Made by a program: the position numbers and the translations under genes. Positions 31,634-44,100 of a stretch of 64,000 nt of DNA are shown one piece after another. Numbering within the stretch: position 1 is the stretch's first letter; every line of letters starts with the position of its first letter. The notes below the pieces were generated by a model that saw only the letters and a list, made by a program, of their open reading frames with translations, ran no database searches and was not told the origin of the DNA. The DNA lies in assembly GCF_937616625.2 (NCBI RefSeq), contig NC_065577.1, forward strand, positions 38,903,001-38,967,000, in the 5' to 3' direction. Origin of the DNA: Mercurialis annua (taxonomy: Eukaryota; Streptophyta; Magnoliopsida; Malpighiales; Euphorbiaceae).

Positions 31634-32423
31634 TCAATCTGCCATACCTATCAAACTATCCCATTGCTCTCTCCTATTAGCATATAAAGTATGCCAAGAC
31701 TGAACAGTATGGTCCCTGTGCTGGAACCACAGGGTGGGAATTGGTGGGACAGGAAAATTATCCTGCAAATTCAACCTAACAAAATGAGCGCGTCCACTAA
31801 TATACAATATCACTATCTCCTTCGATGGTCGTGAGTGAACCTCAGAGGAATGCAAAGGCAGAACAGTAAACGAAGAGAACCGCGTCTGTCGTAGCGTCCC
31901 GCCTTGTATGTAAATAACAGCTGCATTGAAGATAGTGGCAATAGGGAACAAGTCATCCAATACCTGCATCCATTTAATAAGTCAGAATATAAATATCATT
32001 TTTTATAAAAATATAATAACTTTGTGATAAATTTATATAATTCAATTAAATACCTGCATCCAGTAGCGAGGGCCACACTCTAGAGGGGACGTGGACTTGG
32101 GCGTCCCCTCCTCTAGAGGGGACGCCAATTTTGGGCGTCCCCTCTTCTAGAGAGGACGCCCGGCGTCTACTCCAGAAGAAGGGACGCCCAAAATTGGCGT
32201 CCCCTCTAGAGGAGAGGACGTTGCATTTCACGTCCTCTCCTCTAGAGAGGACGGCAAACTCTGGCGTCCTCTCCTCTGGAGAGGACGTGAAATGCAATCG
32301 TCCCCCTTCACAAATTTTAAATAAAAATTTAAAAAAATTATTTTTTACCTCGGAAAAGCCGGGAAAACTTGTTTCCGACTGTCGGTACTCGTTTCCCGAC
32401 GAATTATACTCGTTATCCGTCAT
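31634..32423 (-). pseudogene. OTU-type cysteine protease remnant
   Basis: Minus strand, convergent with the PMD gene. A likely first exon starts at ATG 32421-32423 (MTDNEYNSSGNEYRQSE). Near 32053-32075 the piece GPRYWMQ ends at a GT donor (CAG|GTATTT), and an exon from 31962 leftward to 31634 continues VLDDLFPIATIFNAAVIYI and GRAHFVRLNL, then PVPPIPTLW. The order WMQ-P-A-I-F...HFV is that of the C-terminal half of plant OTU proteases linked to MULEs, with the catalytic His in AHFVRL. The N-terminal half with the Asp/Cys box is missing; a palindrome array sits in its place. The protein cannot be an active protease as it stands. Exon joins are less sure than for the PMD gene. Confidence 0.62.
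32080..32310. repeat. GC-rich palindrome array, right (TCTAGA core)
   Basis: About six hairpin units of the type GTCCCCTCTTCTAGAGAGGAC with GGCGTC or TTTCACGTC links. It has the same design as the left array but with a TCTAGA centre instead of TCCGGA. It lies about 250 bp inside the right end. Confidence 0.93.
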
Positions 32424-32770
32424 TTTACTCGACTTTTTACGTAGTTGTTCGAGTGTGTTCGAATGAGTTGAGAGAACTTTTTTTTTGAAATTTTGCTAGA
32501 GGGGTAGAAATGTCTTTCGCCTGTGCGGTGCTAAGTAAAAAGGGGCGGCGAATAGCAAAACCCTAATCTATATAACATATACCTAAGATTGTAACTTCTC
32601 AAATTCATTCCTTGCTTAACCCTCTTTTCCGTATTGAAAACCTCAAACTAATCAAATCTTTCTCCAAGCCATTAACCATCATCACATTCTTCTCAAATAG
32701 AATATCTGAGCATGCGAAGCCCGATCACTTAAAAGAACGCAACATAACAGCATTTGCATAAGCCTAAGGT

Positions 32771-35700
32771 TAGGGGTGAGCAAAAACCGAGTCAAACCGA
32801 AAAACCGAACCGATCCACACCGAAATTGACATTGGAGCGGTTAGAATGGTTTAAATGGAGTGGTTTGGTTTGAAGGCTGTGAAAAAATCGGTTTCTGGAG
32901 TTGGTTTGGTTTTTCCTTTCGGTGACCGAACCGCACCGAGAAAAACCGAGACAAAAAACGACGCCGTTTTTCCTAATTATAACCTATACTATAAATACCC
33001 CTTTATTACCTCCTAACCCTAAAAATTTTCTGCCTCACTTTCACTCACCTCAGTCACTCGCTGCGCTCCCTTCTTCTCTCAAAAAAAAACCCTAATCCCT
33101 CCACCTTCTCTCCTCTCTCTACCACAAAACCCTTAATCAGCAGTCCTTTTGTCATGGATCTTTACTCGTTTTTCTTGCGCTGCAATCGATTCTCAATGTA
33201 ACATCCTCTGTTACTCTATTCCAGCAAATTAATGGCTTATTTTTCTTGTACTCGTTACGTTGTTGATTCGTAAAGGATGAATCAATGATATTTATGCTGA
33301 TTTCTGGAGAAATACATCTGTTTAAGGTAATAGAATAGATCTGTTTCCTTTTTTTTAATATTGTTTGATTTTTATCTGAAATCTTACACTTTTGCTTTTG
33401 ATTTTGTGTTATTGTTGCAGATCCTGATTCTTTATAACAAAAAGACTTGATTTTAAGGTAATAGAACCTTTGTACCTTCCAACCTCTGTTGACTCTTCAT
33501 TTATTAATGAAGTTTATATATTATTTTAAAAGGATTTCTCTTTAGTTTGCTGATTGAGTGTTCTCTCCGTCTGTTTTCTTCTTATTATTTCATGAAAAAT
33601 TCTGAAAATATATCGGGGTGAAGGCTTTAGTGGAAGCTCTGAAACATTGATAACCAGGTAATTTTGTTTGTTGATGGTTTCCTATTATAGTTGATTTTGT
33701 TTCTGTTGTAGTTGATTTTTCATTATTTTTTGAATTAATATTTTCTTCTTTCTTTTGTTGTAGATGGAACCTGCCCCTGACCCTATAAATGAACAATCTG
33801 ATCCTTTAAATGGACAAGAAATTGCCACTGTTGGACAAAATGTGGATGTGGAAGCAAATACTAATCCTGTTGCTGCTGGTGGGGAAAATATTGACGTGGA
33901 AGCAACTTCCAAAAAAAGAAAGGAACCTCACCAAAGATCAGTGGTATGGGACCATTTCAACCCTATTAAAGATCCTGATGGTGTAATTATACAAGCTAAG
34001 TGTTCCTACTGTGCTCGTGTATATAATTGTCATGCTAAAAAAATGGCACATCTACTTTAAGAGGTCACATGCTTCGATGCACTAAGCACCCACACAGTTT
34101 AGAAACTAGGCAAGCTCTGTTATCATTTCAGCCTGTTGTGAATGTGGGGCAGGTGCCCAATACTGGTGTTGATATGTGTACTGTTTCTAATTGGAAATTT
34201 GATCAGGAAGCAATTAGGCAAGCTATTGCATACATGGTTATTGTTGATGAGTTGCCTCTGAAATTTGTTGAGAAACAGGGATTTAAAAAATTAATGAGTA
34301 TTGCATGTCCTAAGTTTAGGATGCCATCTAGATGGACTGTTAATAGAGATTGCTATAGCATGTTTGTATTAGAGAAGCAAAAACTGAAAAGCTTTTTAAA
34401 AACTAATACTCAAAGAGTGAGTCTAACAAGTGATGCATGGACTTCTAATCAAAGAATTAACTACATGTGTGTCACTGCTCATTTTATTGACAATGATTGG
34501 AAGCTTCACAAAAAGATAATATCTTTTGTTCCTTGTTCTAGACACAAAGGTGAATATTTGTCCAAAGCTTTAGAAACCTGTTTGCTAGAGTGGGGGCTCA
34601 AAAATGTTTTCTCTGTGACTCTTGATAATGCTGAAAACAATACTGCTGCCATGAGTTTTTTTATGAAAAAAATGTTGAGTTGGGGTAGTAGTCCTGCTAG
34701 ATGCAAATATGCACACATGAGATGCATAGCTCATATTCTTAATCTGGTTGTGTCTGATGGTTTGAAAGAGTCTGGGTCTTCTTTTGAAAAAGTTAGAGGG
34801 GCTGTTAGATACATAAAAAACTCACCTTTTAGGTTAAGTAAGTTTAAGGAATGTAAGGAGTCAACTGAAATTGTTTGTAAGCGTTCTTTGTGTCTAGATG
34901 TCCCAACTAGATGGAATTCAACATATCTTATGTTAGATACTGCTCTTATGTATCAAAAAGTTTTTGAAGAGTATGAGGAAAAAGAGAGTCTAGCTTTAAG
35001 AAAGATTTGGGTGATGAGGTTCCTGCTATTGCTGATTGGGAGAATGTGAGGGAGTTATGTAGTATGTTACAATGTTTTTATAAAATGATTCTGAGAATTT
35101 CTGGTTCTCTTTATGTGACTTCTAACAACCATTTGAATGAGATTTCTGATTTATGTACAATTTTACAAGATTGGATCAAGTCTAGTGATGAGTCTTTGAG
35201 GTCTATGGGCACTAAAATGAAACAGAAATTTGATAAATATTGGGGTTATCCAACTATAATGAACAAGTTGATATTTTTTGCTAATATTCTGGATCCTAGG
35301 GATAGAGTTGTGTACATGGAGTATACCTTGATTCAAATGTATGGTGTGCATCAAGGTAAATTCCTGTACAGATTTGTGATGGATGATTTGCATGAATTAT
35401 TCAATGATTATGAATTGCAATATACGAAAGAGAAGGCTGCTGGTAGCCAGAATATTGTGTCATCTGAATCAATTGGCCAACTCTCTCAAGCCAATTCTGT
35501 GCTGAAAGAAAGGTATCTACAGCAAATGATGGAGACTGGTGGTGTGGGTGGAAGCAAGAAAACTGAATTGGATACGTACCTAAGTGAGGCAGTAGTTGCA
35601 AATGATGAGAATTTTGACATTCTCAGATGGTGGAAGTTAAATTCAGAGAGATTGCCTATCCTCTCTAGGATGGCTCGTGATGTGCTTGCAGTACCAGTCT

Positions 35701-37166
35701 CCACAGTTGCTTCTGAGTCAGCATTTAGTACTGGTGGAAGAGTTCTAGATGACTTTAGAAGTAGTCTGACTCCTACAATTGTGGAAGCCCTTATCTGCAC
35801 CCAGGATTGGCTAAAAGACCCAACAAAACCTGTTTCTGTTGAGGAGTCTTTGGAGGAGTTGGAACAGTTTGAACAAGGGAATTCCTCTGCTTTCTCAATT
35901 CTGTTTCATTTAGGTTTTACTTTTGAAAATTTATTGATTACTAACTCTTTAATATTCTTTCATTTTCAGGTTTTCAAGAACCAATCAATGCTAATACTGG
36001 CCTAATAGTTTGTCTTCATGTCCTTGCTTTTCATACTTGACACTTGTATGCTGCTTTGGACTGCTGGAACTTGAAAGCCAATATTCTACTATGATTATCC
36101 TATCTGACTTAGTTGCCTTGATGCCTCTTGTTAATGATAAGTTAGCACTGACATTATAGAGATATAGTTTATAAGTTTATATTGTTAGAGTTGTTGGCAT
36201 GTTGCTGTTGGGTTGGATTTCTGTCTTTATGCTTATCTGGCCATGATGATGCTTCCACTTTCTAAGTTTTGATACTATAGACTATAAACTGATGAGGCAC
36301 CTAAAAGTTGCCACCATTTTACGGTCTTTAGTATTTATACTTGACAAATTGTAATCTGAGCCTTTATAGCAATTGACATTTTGATGAGATCTGTTTGTGT
36401 ATTCTCTTCTATGTCTTGTGCTAATTTATCATTATATTTTTGGCTATGATGAAAGCTTCCACTTGTTAAAGTCTGCTATTAGCTTGACCATTAACTGTGC
36501 GACATAATTGTTGTCTTTTAAGAGAGTTGAGCTTATATGACTGATAATATTTGAAGACTGAGCCTCTTGTAAATTTTCACACTTTATAGTTTGTAAATAT
36601 ATTTACATTGCGCCAAACTTATTGCTTTCTGTTTTGTTTAATCTGTTTTGCAGGTTTAATCACTTGGAGGCTGCAAGAAGTTTTTTGGATGCATAATTTG
36701 TAAAGGCAGTTTTGCTCACCCTTACTAGTTACTAACATATACTTTGTTAGATTACATCAGTTGCATTTTTTTGGCAACTTTAGGACTTATTTTTTGGTAT
36801 GCCTTAACAAATATGTTAGATTACATTACTTGTAATTTTTGTACAGCCAACATATAAACACTTTGGCCTGCATTTTTATTGTAAGATGTAATTTTTTGGG
36901 GCAACAATGTTGCAATAGATGAATGTAAAAAAGTTTATATATATATATAGTTATATAATTGTCATTTTAATTTGTAAAAAATTAATATTTATTTTTTCGG
37001 TGCACCGCCCGAACCATAGCGGTTTAAACCGACGGTTCGGTGGACCGAACCGAAAAAACCATACACCGAAGTAGATGGTTTAGTTTTCATTTTAATAGGG
37101 TCGGTTTGGTTCGGTTATGGCAAATTATACTCCACACCGAACCGAACCGAACCGTGCACACCCCTA
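32771..37166 (+). mobile_element. hAT DNA transposon
   Basis: 4,396 bp; the ends TAGGGGTGAGCA and complement TAGGGGTGTGCA form a short inverted repeat, and an 8-bp TSD CCTAAGGT (32763-32770, 37167-37174) is perfect, the hAT signature. Sub-terminal regions are filled with CCGAAC/GGTTCGGTT repeats in opposite orientation (32795-32950, 37010-37155), typical binding sites for hAT transposase. It inserted 200 bp to the right of the PMD element. Confidence 0.95.
33764..36005 (+). pseudogene. hAT transposase with two frameshifts
   Basis: A plant hAT transposase of the RICESLEEPER/DAYSLEEPER type in three frames. Segment 1 (33764-34060) has an acidic N-terminus and a BED zinc finger (VVWDHFNPI, AKCSYC). 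A shift in a run of seven A near 34030 breaks it before the rest of the finger (RGHMLRC). Segment 2 (34069 to about 35010) holds the RNase-H-like core start (SLTSDAWTS, THILNLVV-like AHILNLVV, VPTRWNSTYLML). A second shift near 34998-35003 leads into segment 3 (to about 35880) with DUF4413-like text and the C-terminal dimerisation motif (ELDTYLSE, DILRWWK, VPVSTVASESAFSTGGR). Upstream 33100-33760 looks like a 5' leader with introns ending in TTTTGTTGTAG. Ends and TSD are intact, so it could still be moved by another transposase. The first shift is in a homopolymer and could be a sequencing error. Confidence 0.88.
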
Positions 37167-37846
37167 CCTAAGGTTCCAAGGAATCAGGGTAAAGAACCAA
37201 GATCATCCTAATCAATTCACAAAATAGCTCATCAAACTGATCTCTTCTCAAAAATCGGTAAGAATTAATTGCGGATTCAGATCCTAATAAAACCAGTGCT
37301 ATGCATACAAACACAACTCCGTATTGATATATAGTCGGGGTTTTAGATGGCGCATGTAGTCGACTTAATACGAGTGTACCCTATATAAAATAAAATTATA
37401 CAATCAATTAAATCCGCACCAAAAAAGTTGAGTTAATAAAATATGATACTTACGAGGAATGAGAGTATGAAAAACACCACAATAATGCGGAAAGAGCCAT
37501 AGAGGGCGTAATCTGCAATGGCTCCGCCAAATTCGACCATGTAAACGGAACCGAAAATGAAACATCAGATTTGAATGGCCGTGATGCTCTTTATATTATA
37601 CTCAAACATCACAAATACTAATAAATTGACGGACACCCCATAAGTTGATGTTAAGAAAAACGCCCTAGACTATGCATGCATAAATATAAATATATCAGTT
37701 TAATATATTCGATATTTAATATTCAATTGGACGAAGATGATGAGTTTTAATTACTAATAATTGCGAGATCGGCGTGCTCGCCTCCAAACGTAATTGACAT
37801 TTTTGTTTCTCTTCAAAGTTTTTGTTTTTGTTGTTATTAATACTAA

Positions 37847-38462
37847 AGTGGGTGTTTGGTTCAACTTTTTGGTGGAGTTTTGAGCTTTTACTTTTCAAAA
37901 AGCTCCACTTAAGTGTTTGGTGAGAATTTTTTAAAAGTTTTTTGGAGCTTTTTGAACTTTCAACAGCTGCTTTTTGAAAAGATTCATTTTGAAGATTTTT
38001 GCCAACAGCTGATAGCTCTTTCAATATTTTTAGTTAATTAGACAAAACTACCTCTATTAGGATATATTGTTTTTTAATATATGTATATATAGTAATTTAA
38101 ATTATTTTTAAATACTCTAATCATTTTTAAATTATCTGATATTATTCATTTATATCAACAAAACTATAACTTAATTATTTTTTAATTTAAACATAAATCT
38201 ATCAAAAAATATAGCAATAAGTTTAAACTAAACGTTCATTTTTATATAAAAATAATTTTTAATATTTTTTTTGAATATTATATAATATAATATATTTATA
38301 AATTAATAAATAAAAATAAAAATTATGCCCTTTACGGTCATTTTATATATAAACAGCAATAGCTAATCAAATCTCACCAAACACGTATGGTCTATCACCT
38401 ATCAGCTACTAGCCAACAGCTAACAGCTATCAGATATAAGAAACTGCTGAACCAAACAGCCC
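37847..38462. mobile_element. Tourist/Harbinger-like MITE
   Basis: 616 bp; GGGTGTTTGGTTCAA at the left and TGAACCAAACAGCCC at the right form an inverted repeat, flanked by TAA on both sides (37844-37846, 38463-38465). Copies 1 and 2 have the uninterrupted text (ATACTAATAGAG), so it is a later insertion. Superfamily is judged from the TAA target and the TGTTTGG ends. Confidence 0.68.
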
Positions 38463-38549
38463 TAATAGAGGTACTATTCTGATATGAGGAAAATATATTA
38501 TCTGGATAAGATCTTTGTTTTTTTAAATTTTTAAATTTTAAACAAATAT

Positions 38550-39300
38550 CTGATTTATTTTATCTCTATCTAACGGGTGGAGATTTCTGCACTCCACCAC
38601 TGATTACTGCACTCCAATTTTAATTATAAATGACTGTAATAGCACATGATAAATATTATAACCATGGTAGATATTTGACCGAAAAATGAATTATTATTTT
38701 TTTCTTCAAGTTAGAGTATATTGATGAAGATGTAAATACAAACAATGAAACATATCACAAATATCTCAATATGATCTTTCAAATTTGAACAACCAACTAC
38801 TAATCAACAATCCAAGATAAGCAAAAAAATCGAAAATAAGAATAAATCCATGACATGGATCCTGATAAACTTAACACAACAAAGAACTATGTTCCCGTTG
38901 GACGGGGTACTTAGATCATCCTTTTTCCGATGTGACAAGAAATCCGCTCTATCCGACGAAACTTAGCATTTTCGGTTCATCTTCAACGATATTCTAAAGA
39001 GATAGATTTAGAAACCTCCTCAATGTTTAGATTTACAAGAACTTGAATTTAAAGCTCGAACGAACACTAAATAGTCTTGAACGATCTACAACATCGGATC
39101 AAAGAGGTAAGAAAATAAAACCATAACAATTTATTTCATAAAATAAAATTCCGGTGATCGGAAAAATCATCTTCTCCCACCCTCACCAAGAACAAGATGA
39201 AGAAGATGAACTTTGTTTAGAAAAAAAGGAGAGCAAATTTTGTTGAGAGAGAAAGTTTTATGATCCCTATCTTTCTATAAAAAAAATGAATTAGTTGTTC
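38550..39300. other. Unexplained insertion in the NPF copy 3 upstream block
   Basis: About 600-700 bp with no match in copies 1 and 2. It is framed by AAAAATGAATTA-like text on both sides (38692 and 39286) and contains higher-GC stretches (about 38870-38990). No long frame or clear terminal repeat was found; it may be a retroelement fragment. Confidence 0.4.
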
Positions 39301-39617
39301 CATGATAGATATTATAACTATAAAAAATGTAAAGATATTAGAAAATATATGATGATATTCTTGTAGCAGTTCTCTGTTTTTCATTTTTCAAACAAACATT
39401 TAACTTTTGGGTTGAGTCAAAAGTTTCATGGCAATAGTCAGTCATTTGGCGGATTAATTTATCTTTTACATTTAAATAATAAATTTTTTATTTACTACAT
39501 TTCTAATAATCAAACTTTTATTTTCGTTCGGAAAATTATTCATTCATTTATGGTATAATTTTACTTATGTGGCAATAAAAAATTAGTCGCGAATTCAGTT
39601 TTTCCATGTACAAATAC

Positions 39618-39797
39618 GGAAAATTCTTACAAAGACTTGGTTTATGAATTTTCCATGCACTTATTCAATGAGGTGTTAGAAAATTAAATACAATTTTCTC
39701 TCTCTTCTTATTATTTTTTCTTTCTTCTCATTTTTCTAACACCTCATTAAATGGGTCCATGAATGTTTTATAGACCGGATCTAGGTAAGGACTTCCC
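39618..39797. mobile_element. Short Mutator-type MITE with 9-bp TSD
   Basis: 180 bp, almost all inverted repeat (left AGGTGTTAGAAAA arm, right TTTTCTAACACCT arm). The TSD TACAAATAC is at 39609-39617 and 39798-39806. Confidence 0.85.
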
Positions 39798-41162
39798 TAC
39801 AAATACTATCACATAAGTAAAACGATATTAAATTAATAAATGGAGTGCACAAATATAAAACTTCACCTAAAACAACAACAACTTCCTGCTATAATAAGAA
39901 TAATAGTTGGACTATAAAAATATAGCAAATGAAACGTTAATATTGAAGTGTAAACATTCTATAATTCAATAATCGCAAAATATTTTTAACAATGACATGG
40001 TTAATTTTGGTTTTTTAAATAAATATTGAGTTATCAAAACCGAGTAGATTTATGTGATTGACATCTATAAAAAAAACTGTAATAGCACGAAAAGAATTTC
40101 TAGCTATTTTAAAATTGGCGAAATTTATATTTAGATTTACATATTTTTCAATTTTTATTTATTCCGTCCTTGTAGAAACTAATATTTATTTTCAAACCTT
40201 GAGTTTTAATCTTTTTAATTGTTAATAAATATTGAAAAGGGCATAAGAAAGCTTCCATATTATAAGTAAATTTTGGGTTTTTTATATAAAATACAGGATT
40301 TGGGCTAGACTTTACTTTTATACGGCCCAATCCATATCTTTACTTTTCACACCATCATTCTTATTAAACCTAACCTTTTATTTTGAAATTCTTTCTTTTT
40401 TACCGTTTTTTCACTTTCCTTCTCAGTTGGCGGTTTCTTCATTTTTCTCCGCCATTTTCGCTCCTCATCTCCACGATCTTGCTCTTCCTTATCTCCATTA
40501 CTGCACGAATCCTCTTACTTCTCTCATTTTCATCGGTATTTCATCATTATCTCAACCGCTCTTGCCTATATAACAGTAAGTTATCTTTCTTTTAAAAAAA
40601 AAAATTAATTACAGTTGTTATTCTTTACATGCATGTGTGATTTAACATTGTAAAGTTCATTTATCTTATGATTTTGTGTTATTTTTTGTTGTTTTTAACC
40701 TTGTTTATGTTAATCTGATATCATTTTTTGTTTTTATTTTCACGATTTCTGTTACTGTTCTTCTTGTTACATTTATTTGATATTTGAAATTTGAAATTTG
40801 ATTTTCCTTTTGATTTTGTGTTGATTTATTTGTGTTTAACTTGATTTAGGTTTTGTACATGTTTTAGGTTTTCAATTTAATTTTGAATTTGTTAGGTCAA
40901 CAGATGATTGTGTGTTGATTTTTTTTTTTTTTTGATTCGATTTAGGCTTTGTACATGTTGATTTGTGTTGGAAATTTTAGTTTGATTTATGTTTCAGTTT
41001 TGTAATTTTTATTGTGATTTTGTTTGTAAATTGATTTAATTCTTTTTGGATATGTTAATGTTTATGTGATTGTTGCTTTTATTGAAATATTTTGTTTAGT
41101 TTTGTAATGATTCATTGTGTTTGAATTTTGTAAATTCAGGTTTGTGTTGATTATTTGTTGAT

Positions 41163-44100
41163 ATGGGGCTTAAATCTGTTCGCCATAGACCGGACTCAAG
41201 CCATTCTTCGGCTGAAACTGATTATGAAACTTCGAATCATGATAATGAAGTCGAAGTAGCGGAATCTAGGCATGTCGAGGATGTTGCTTCTGTTGAAACG
41301 GCTCAACCAGTGGAGTCGTCGAAAGTGACAGAATCCGCTGAAATTAGGGAAGAGGTTCCATCGATTGGAATTCCTGTTGTTGAAGAAAAGGACACTGTAG
41401 AGCAGCCTAATGTGTTGGAGATCGCAAAGGAAGCTTTGAGCATGCTTTCAAGATCTCCGAAACCTACGTTGACGAAGTCAATGATAATCGAAAGTAGGCT
41501 TAAACTTGCTGCTGCTGTTAAAAATAGTGAAGATCCGAAAGCCGCTGCAACTGATTTACAAGATAAAGATGAAACTGCATTGAAGCCGGCTATTCGATTG
41601 TCAAAGCGTACAAAGATTTCTGAAGATTCTTTTATTGCTGCTGAACTCGCGAAATTGAAGGCATCGTACAATGTTAAGAAACCAGCGAAGCGTGTTTCAT
41701 TTGAAAAAAGCAAAGAAGATAGCCGTGTTGCAGAATCTGTTGTTCCGGAGAAAAATGTAATAAAGAAGTCTACGAGTGGTGCAAAAAGAAAAGTGTCATT
41801 TGAATCGATTAATGACGACAATGTGGCTGATAAAACTGTGGAGGTATTAATCTATGTTTATTTTTTTTATTATTGTTTTTTGTTTTTGGTTGAATATAAT
41901 TTTTCCTTATTGTGTTTTTGTAATTGTGTATGAACTGTCTTTTGCAGAAATCACCGATAAAAAAGAAAGTTATTAAGAGTGCCGCTAGTACGAAAAGAAA
42001 AGCTTCTATTAAAACTTCTGAACATGAAGAAGTTCAGGAGGAAAAATCCATGAAGGTATTGTTCATTTAATTTTATTTTATATAGTTTTTTTAAAAAACT
42101 TATAGTTATGTTTTCTGTTCATTTGTTTTTTTTTTAATATTTTCATTTATGTTGTTGACATGTTGTTGATATAATGTTGATATATTGTTGATATATACAG
42201 GCTTATAAGACTAGGGCAACTTCTAGTTCTGGAAAGAAACAAGTTTCTACTGAAACCTCTGAATCTGAAAAGGTGGTGGATGATGTTTCCATCAAGGTAT
42301 TTCATTTTTGTGTTTTTTGAAATTTTATTTCTTGTTGATGTGTTGATTTGTTGTTGATGTGTTGTTGATATTCTGTTAACTTGTGTTGACTTGAACAGGC
42401 ACCTAAGACTAGGTCAACCCCTGGTTCTTCAAAGAAAAAATCTTATACTGAAAGCACTGAATCTGAAAAAGTGTTGGATGATGGTTCCATCAAGGTATTG
42501 TATTTTTGTGTTTTTTGAAATTTTATTTCAACTCTATATCTCTAAGTTATAATTGAAAATTTTATTTTAAGTATATGTTTAGACTAGCTCTTTATATTAT
42601 GCTCACTTGTACTTATTAAGTTTATGTCATTACTGTTTTTTTGCTGACCTTGTGTTGACATGGTGTTGATTCCATGTTTATATGCTGTTGACATTTATGT
42701 TAATGTAGTATATATTTAAATTTTTAGACTGTTACTATTATGTTTACTGATTGAATTTATGTTTTCACAAATTTTGTCTAATTTAATTTTTATTTTTTTC
42801 CAATAGATTTGGTCTCCTCGTTGGAAACTTGGAGACATTCCTACCACAAGGGTTGATCATTGTCTGAAGTATAATGTTGTTGATCAGTTGAGAAGCAATT
42901 TGTCGGAAGGACAGCTGGAATTGTTCAAGCAAACATGTTTCGGCTTTGTTTTGGAAATGCCCCCATGTTTGTTTCAAGGGCAGGTTATACATTCTCTGTT
43001 AGCGAGGCAGCTTATTCATCCAAAACAGAATGAGATGTGGTTTGGTGTTGGTGAGCATAAAGTCAGATTCAGCATTGAAGAGTTTGCAGTTTTAACGGGA
43101 CTGAATTGTACTGGTGAAATTCAGAAGGTAGGCTTTGAAGATTCAGGCAATTCGTTTGTTGATAAGTACTTTTTCGGGAAGACGAAGGTTAATATGCAGT
43201 CTGTCATTGAGTGTTTACTGTCGAAGCGATGGCAGTCTGATGAAGATGCTGTCAGAATTGCTTTTTTGTATGTGCTGGAGATTTATTTTCTGTCTGCGCT
43301 TGATTCTAATCTTGTCGATGGTCATCATTTGGATGTAATAGCTTTTGAGGACTATAACTGTTACCCATGGGGTAAAGAAATCTTTTCTTATACCCTGAAC
43401 AGTTTGAAGACCAAGGACCTTTTGAAGAAGACAAAAAAAGAAGGGTATTGCAGATTGCTTGGGTTTCCTATTATTTTGCAGTATTTATTTTACGAGTGTT
43501 TCCCTTCTGTTGACGGTAAGATATGCATGCTTGTGGGTAACAAAGTGCCAAGATGCTTGAATTGGACTTCAAGCAAAACTCCTGCCGTGATCGATTTGGA
43601 AACTGATTTTTATAATCATGGATCAAAGGTATTTTTGTTTTTATTATTTTGTATTTTGATTGTTTTTTGTTTTTTTTCTTTCATATTTATTGATTTTCTT
43701 TTATGTTATTAAATGTAGCTTAAGTTTGAAAGAATTGTACCTTCTGCGGATGAGAAAAGAGTTTTAATGCTGAATGGCTTTTTTGCCTCTGAAAAGAAGA
43801 AGGGCAGTATCCAGAAAGCTCATACCGCTGACGATGATGATCTTGCTGCTGTTAATGATGCGAATGACCATTCTTTCTCTTCTGCATCAACACAAAATCA
43901 ACAGCATATCAACAGTCTGTCAAAGAGGGTTGGGAATATTGAAAAGCAGCTGAAAAGTGTTATTCTTCAGCAGTCTGAGATCAAGAAGGATCTGAAATCC
44001 TATCATGATGATATTGATAATGGTATGATTGAAATACAAGTTGTTTTGAAAGATTTGGTCACCAAAATGGACCGTTATATTGAAAAGTCAGAAATTATTA

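Larger units (their letters stand above)
28291..32563. mobile_element. Mutator-like element carrying PMD and OTU genes
   Basis: 4,273 bp bounded by a 9-bp TSD, TAATCTATA (28282-28290, 32564-32572). Inverted ends: left CCGGATTGCTAAACACCGCC and right complement GGGTTTTGCTATTCGCCGCC, both followed by CCTTTTTACTTAG and GCACCGCACAG-like text. It holds a PMD gene (+), a convergent truncated OTU gene (-) and, just inside each end, a GC-rich palindrome array. No MuDR transposase frame is present, so it is non-autonomous or a new MULE type. Confidence 0.9.
37226..40100 (-). pseudogene. NPF transporter-like gene, copy 3, 5' part only
   Basis: Minus strand. Exon 3 is cut off at the DQFDE codons (37226); about 150 bp of it remain to 37380. 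Exon 2 (about 37455-37672) is recognisable but has an in-frame TGA where copies 1 and 2 read Cys (IQI-stop-CF instead of IQICCLIF). Exon 1 near 37740-37790 has diverged. The upstream block continues to about 40100 with three insertions (37847-38462, about 38550-39300, 39618-39797). It is clearly dead, and more diverged than copies 1 and 2 are from each other. Confidence 0.82.

Noticed and set aside
37716..38024. 102-codon minus-strand frame rich in Ser and Lys
   Set aside because: It crosses the NPF copy 3 exon 1 region and the end of a MITE; no conserved pattern.
41303..41821. 172-codon minus-strand frame, Ser/Phe-rich
   Set aside because: Antisense shadow of the first exon of the Ulp1-type gene.
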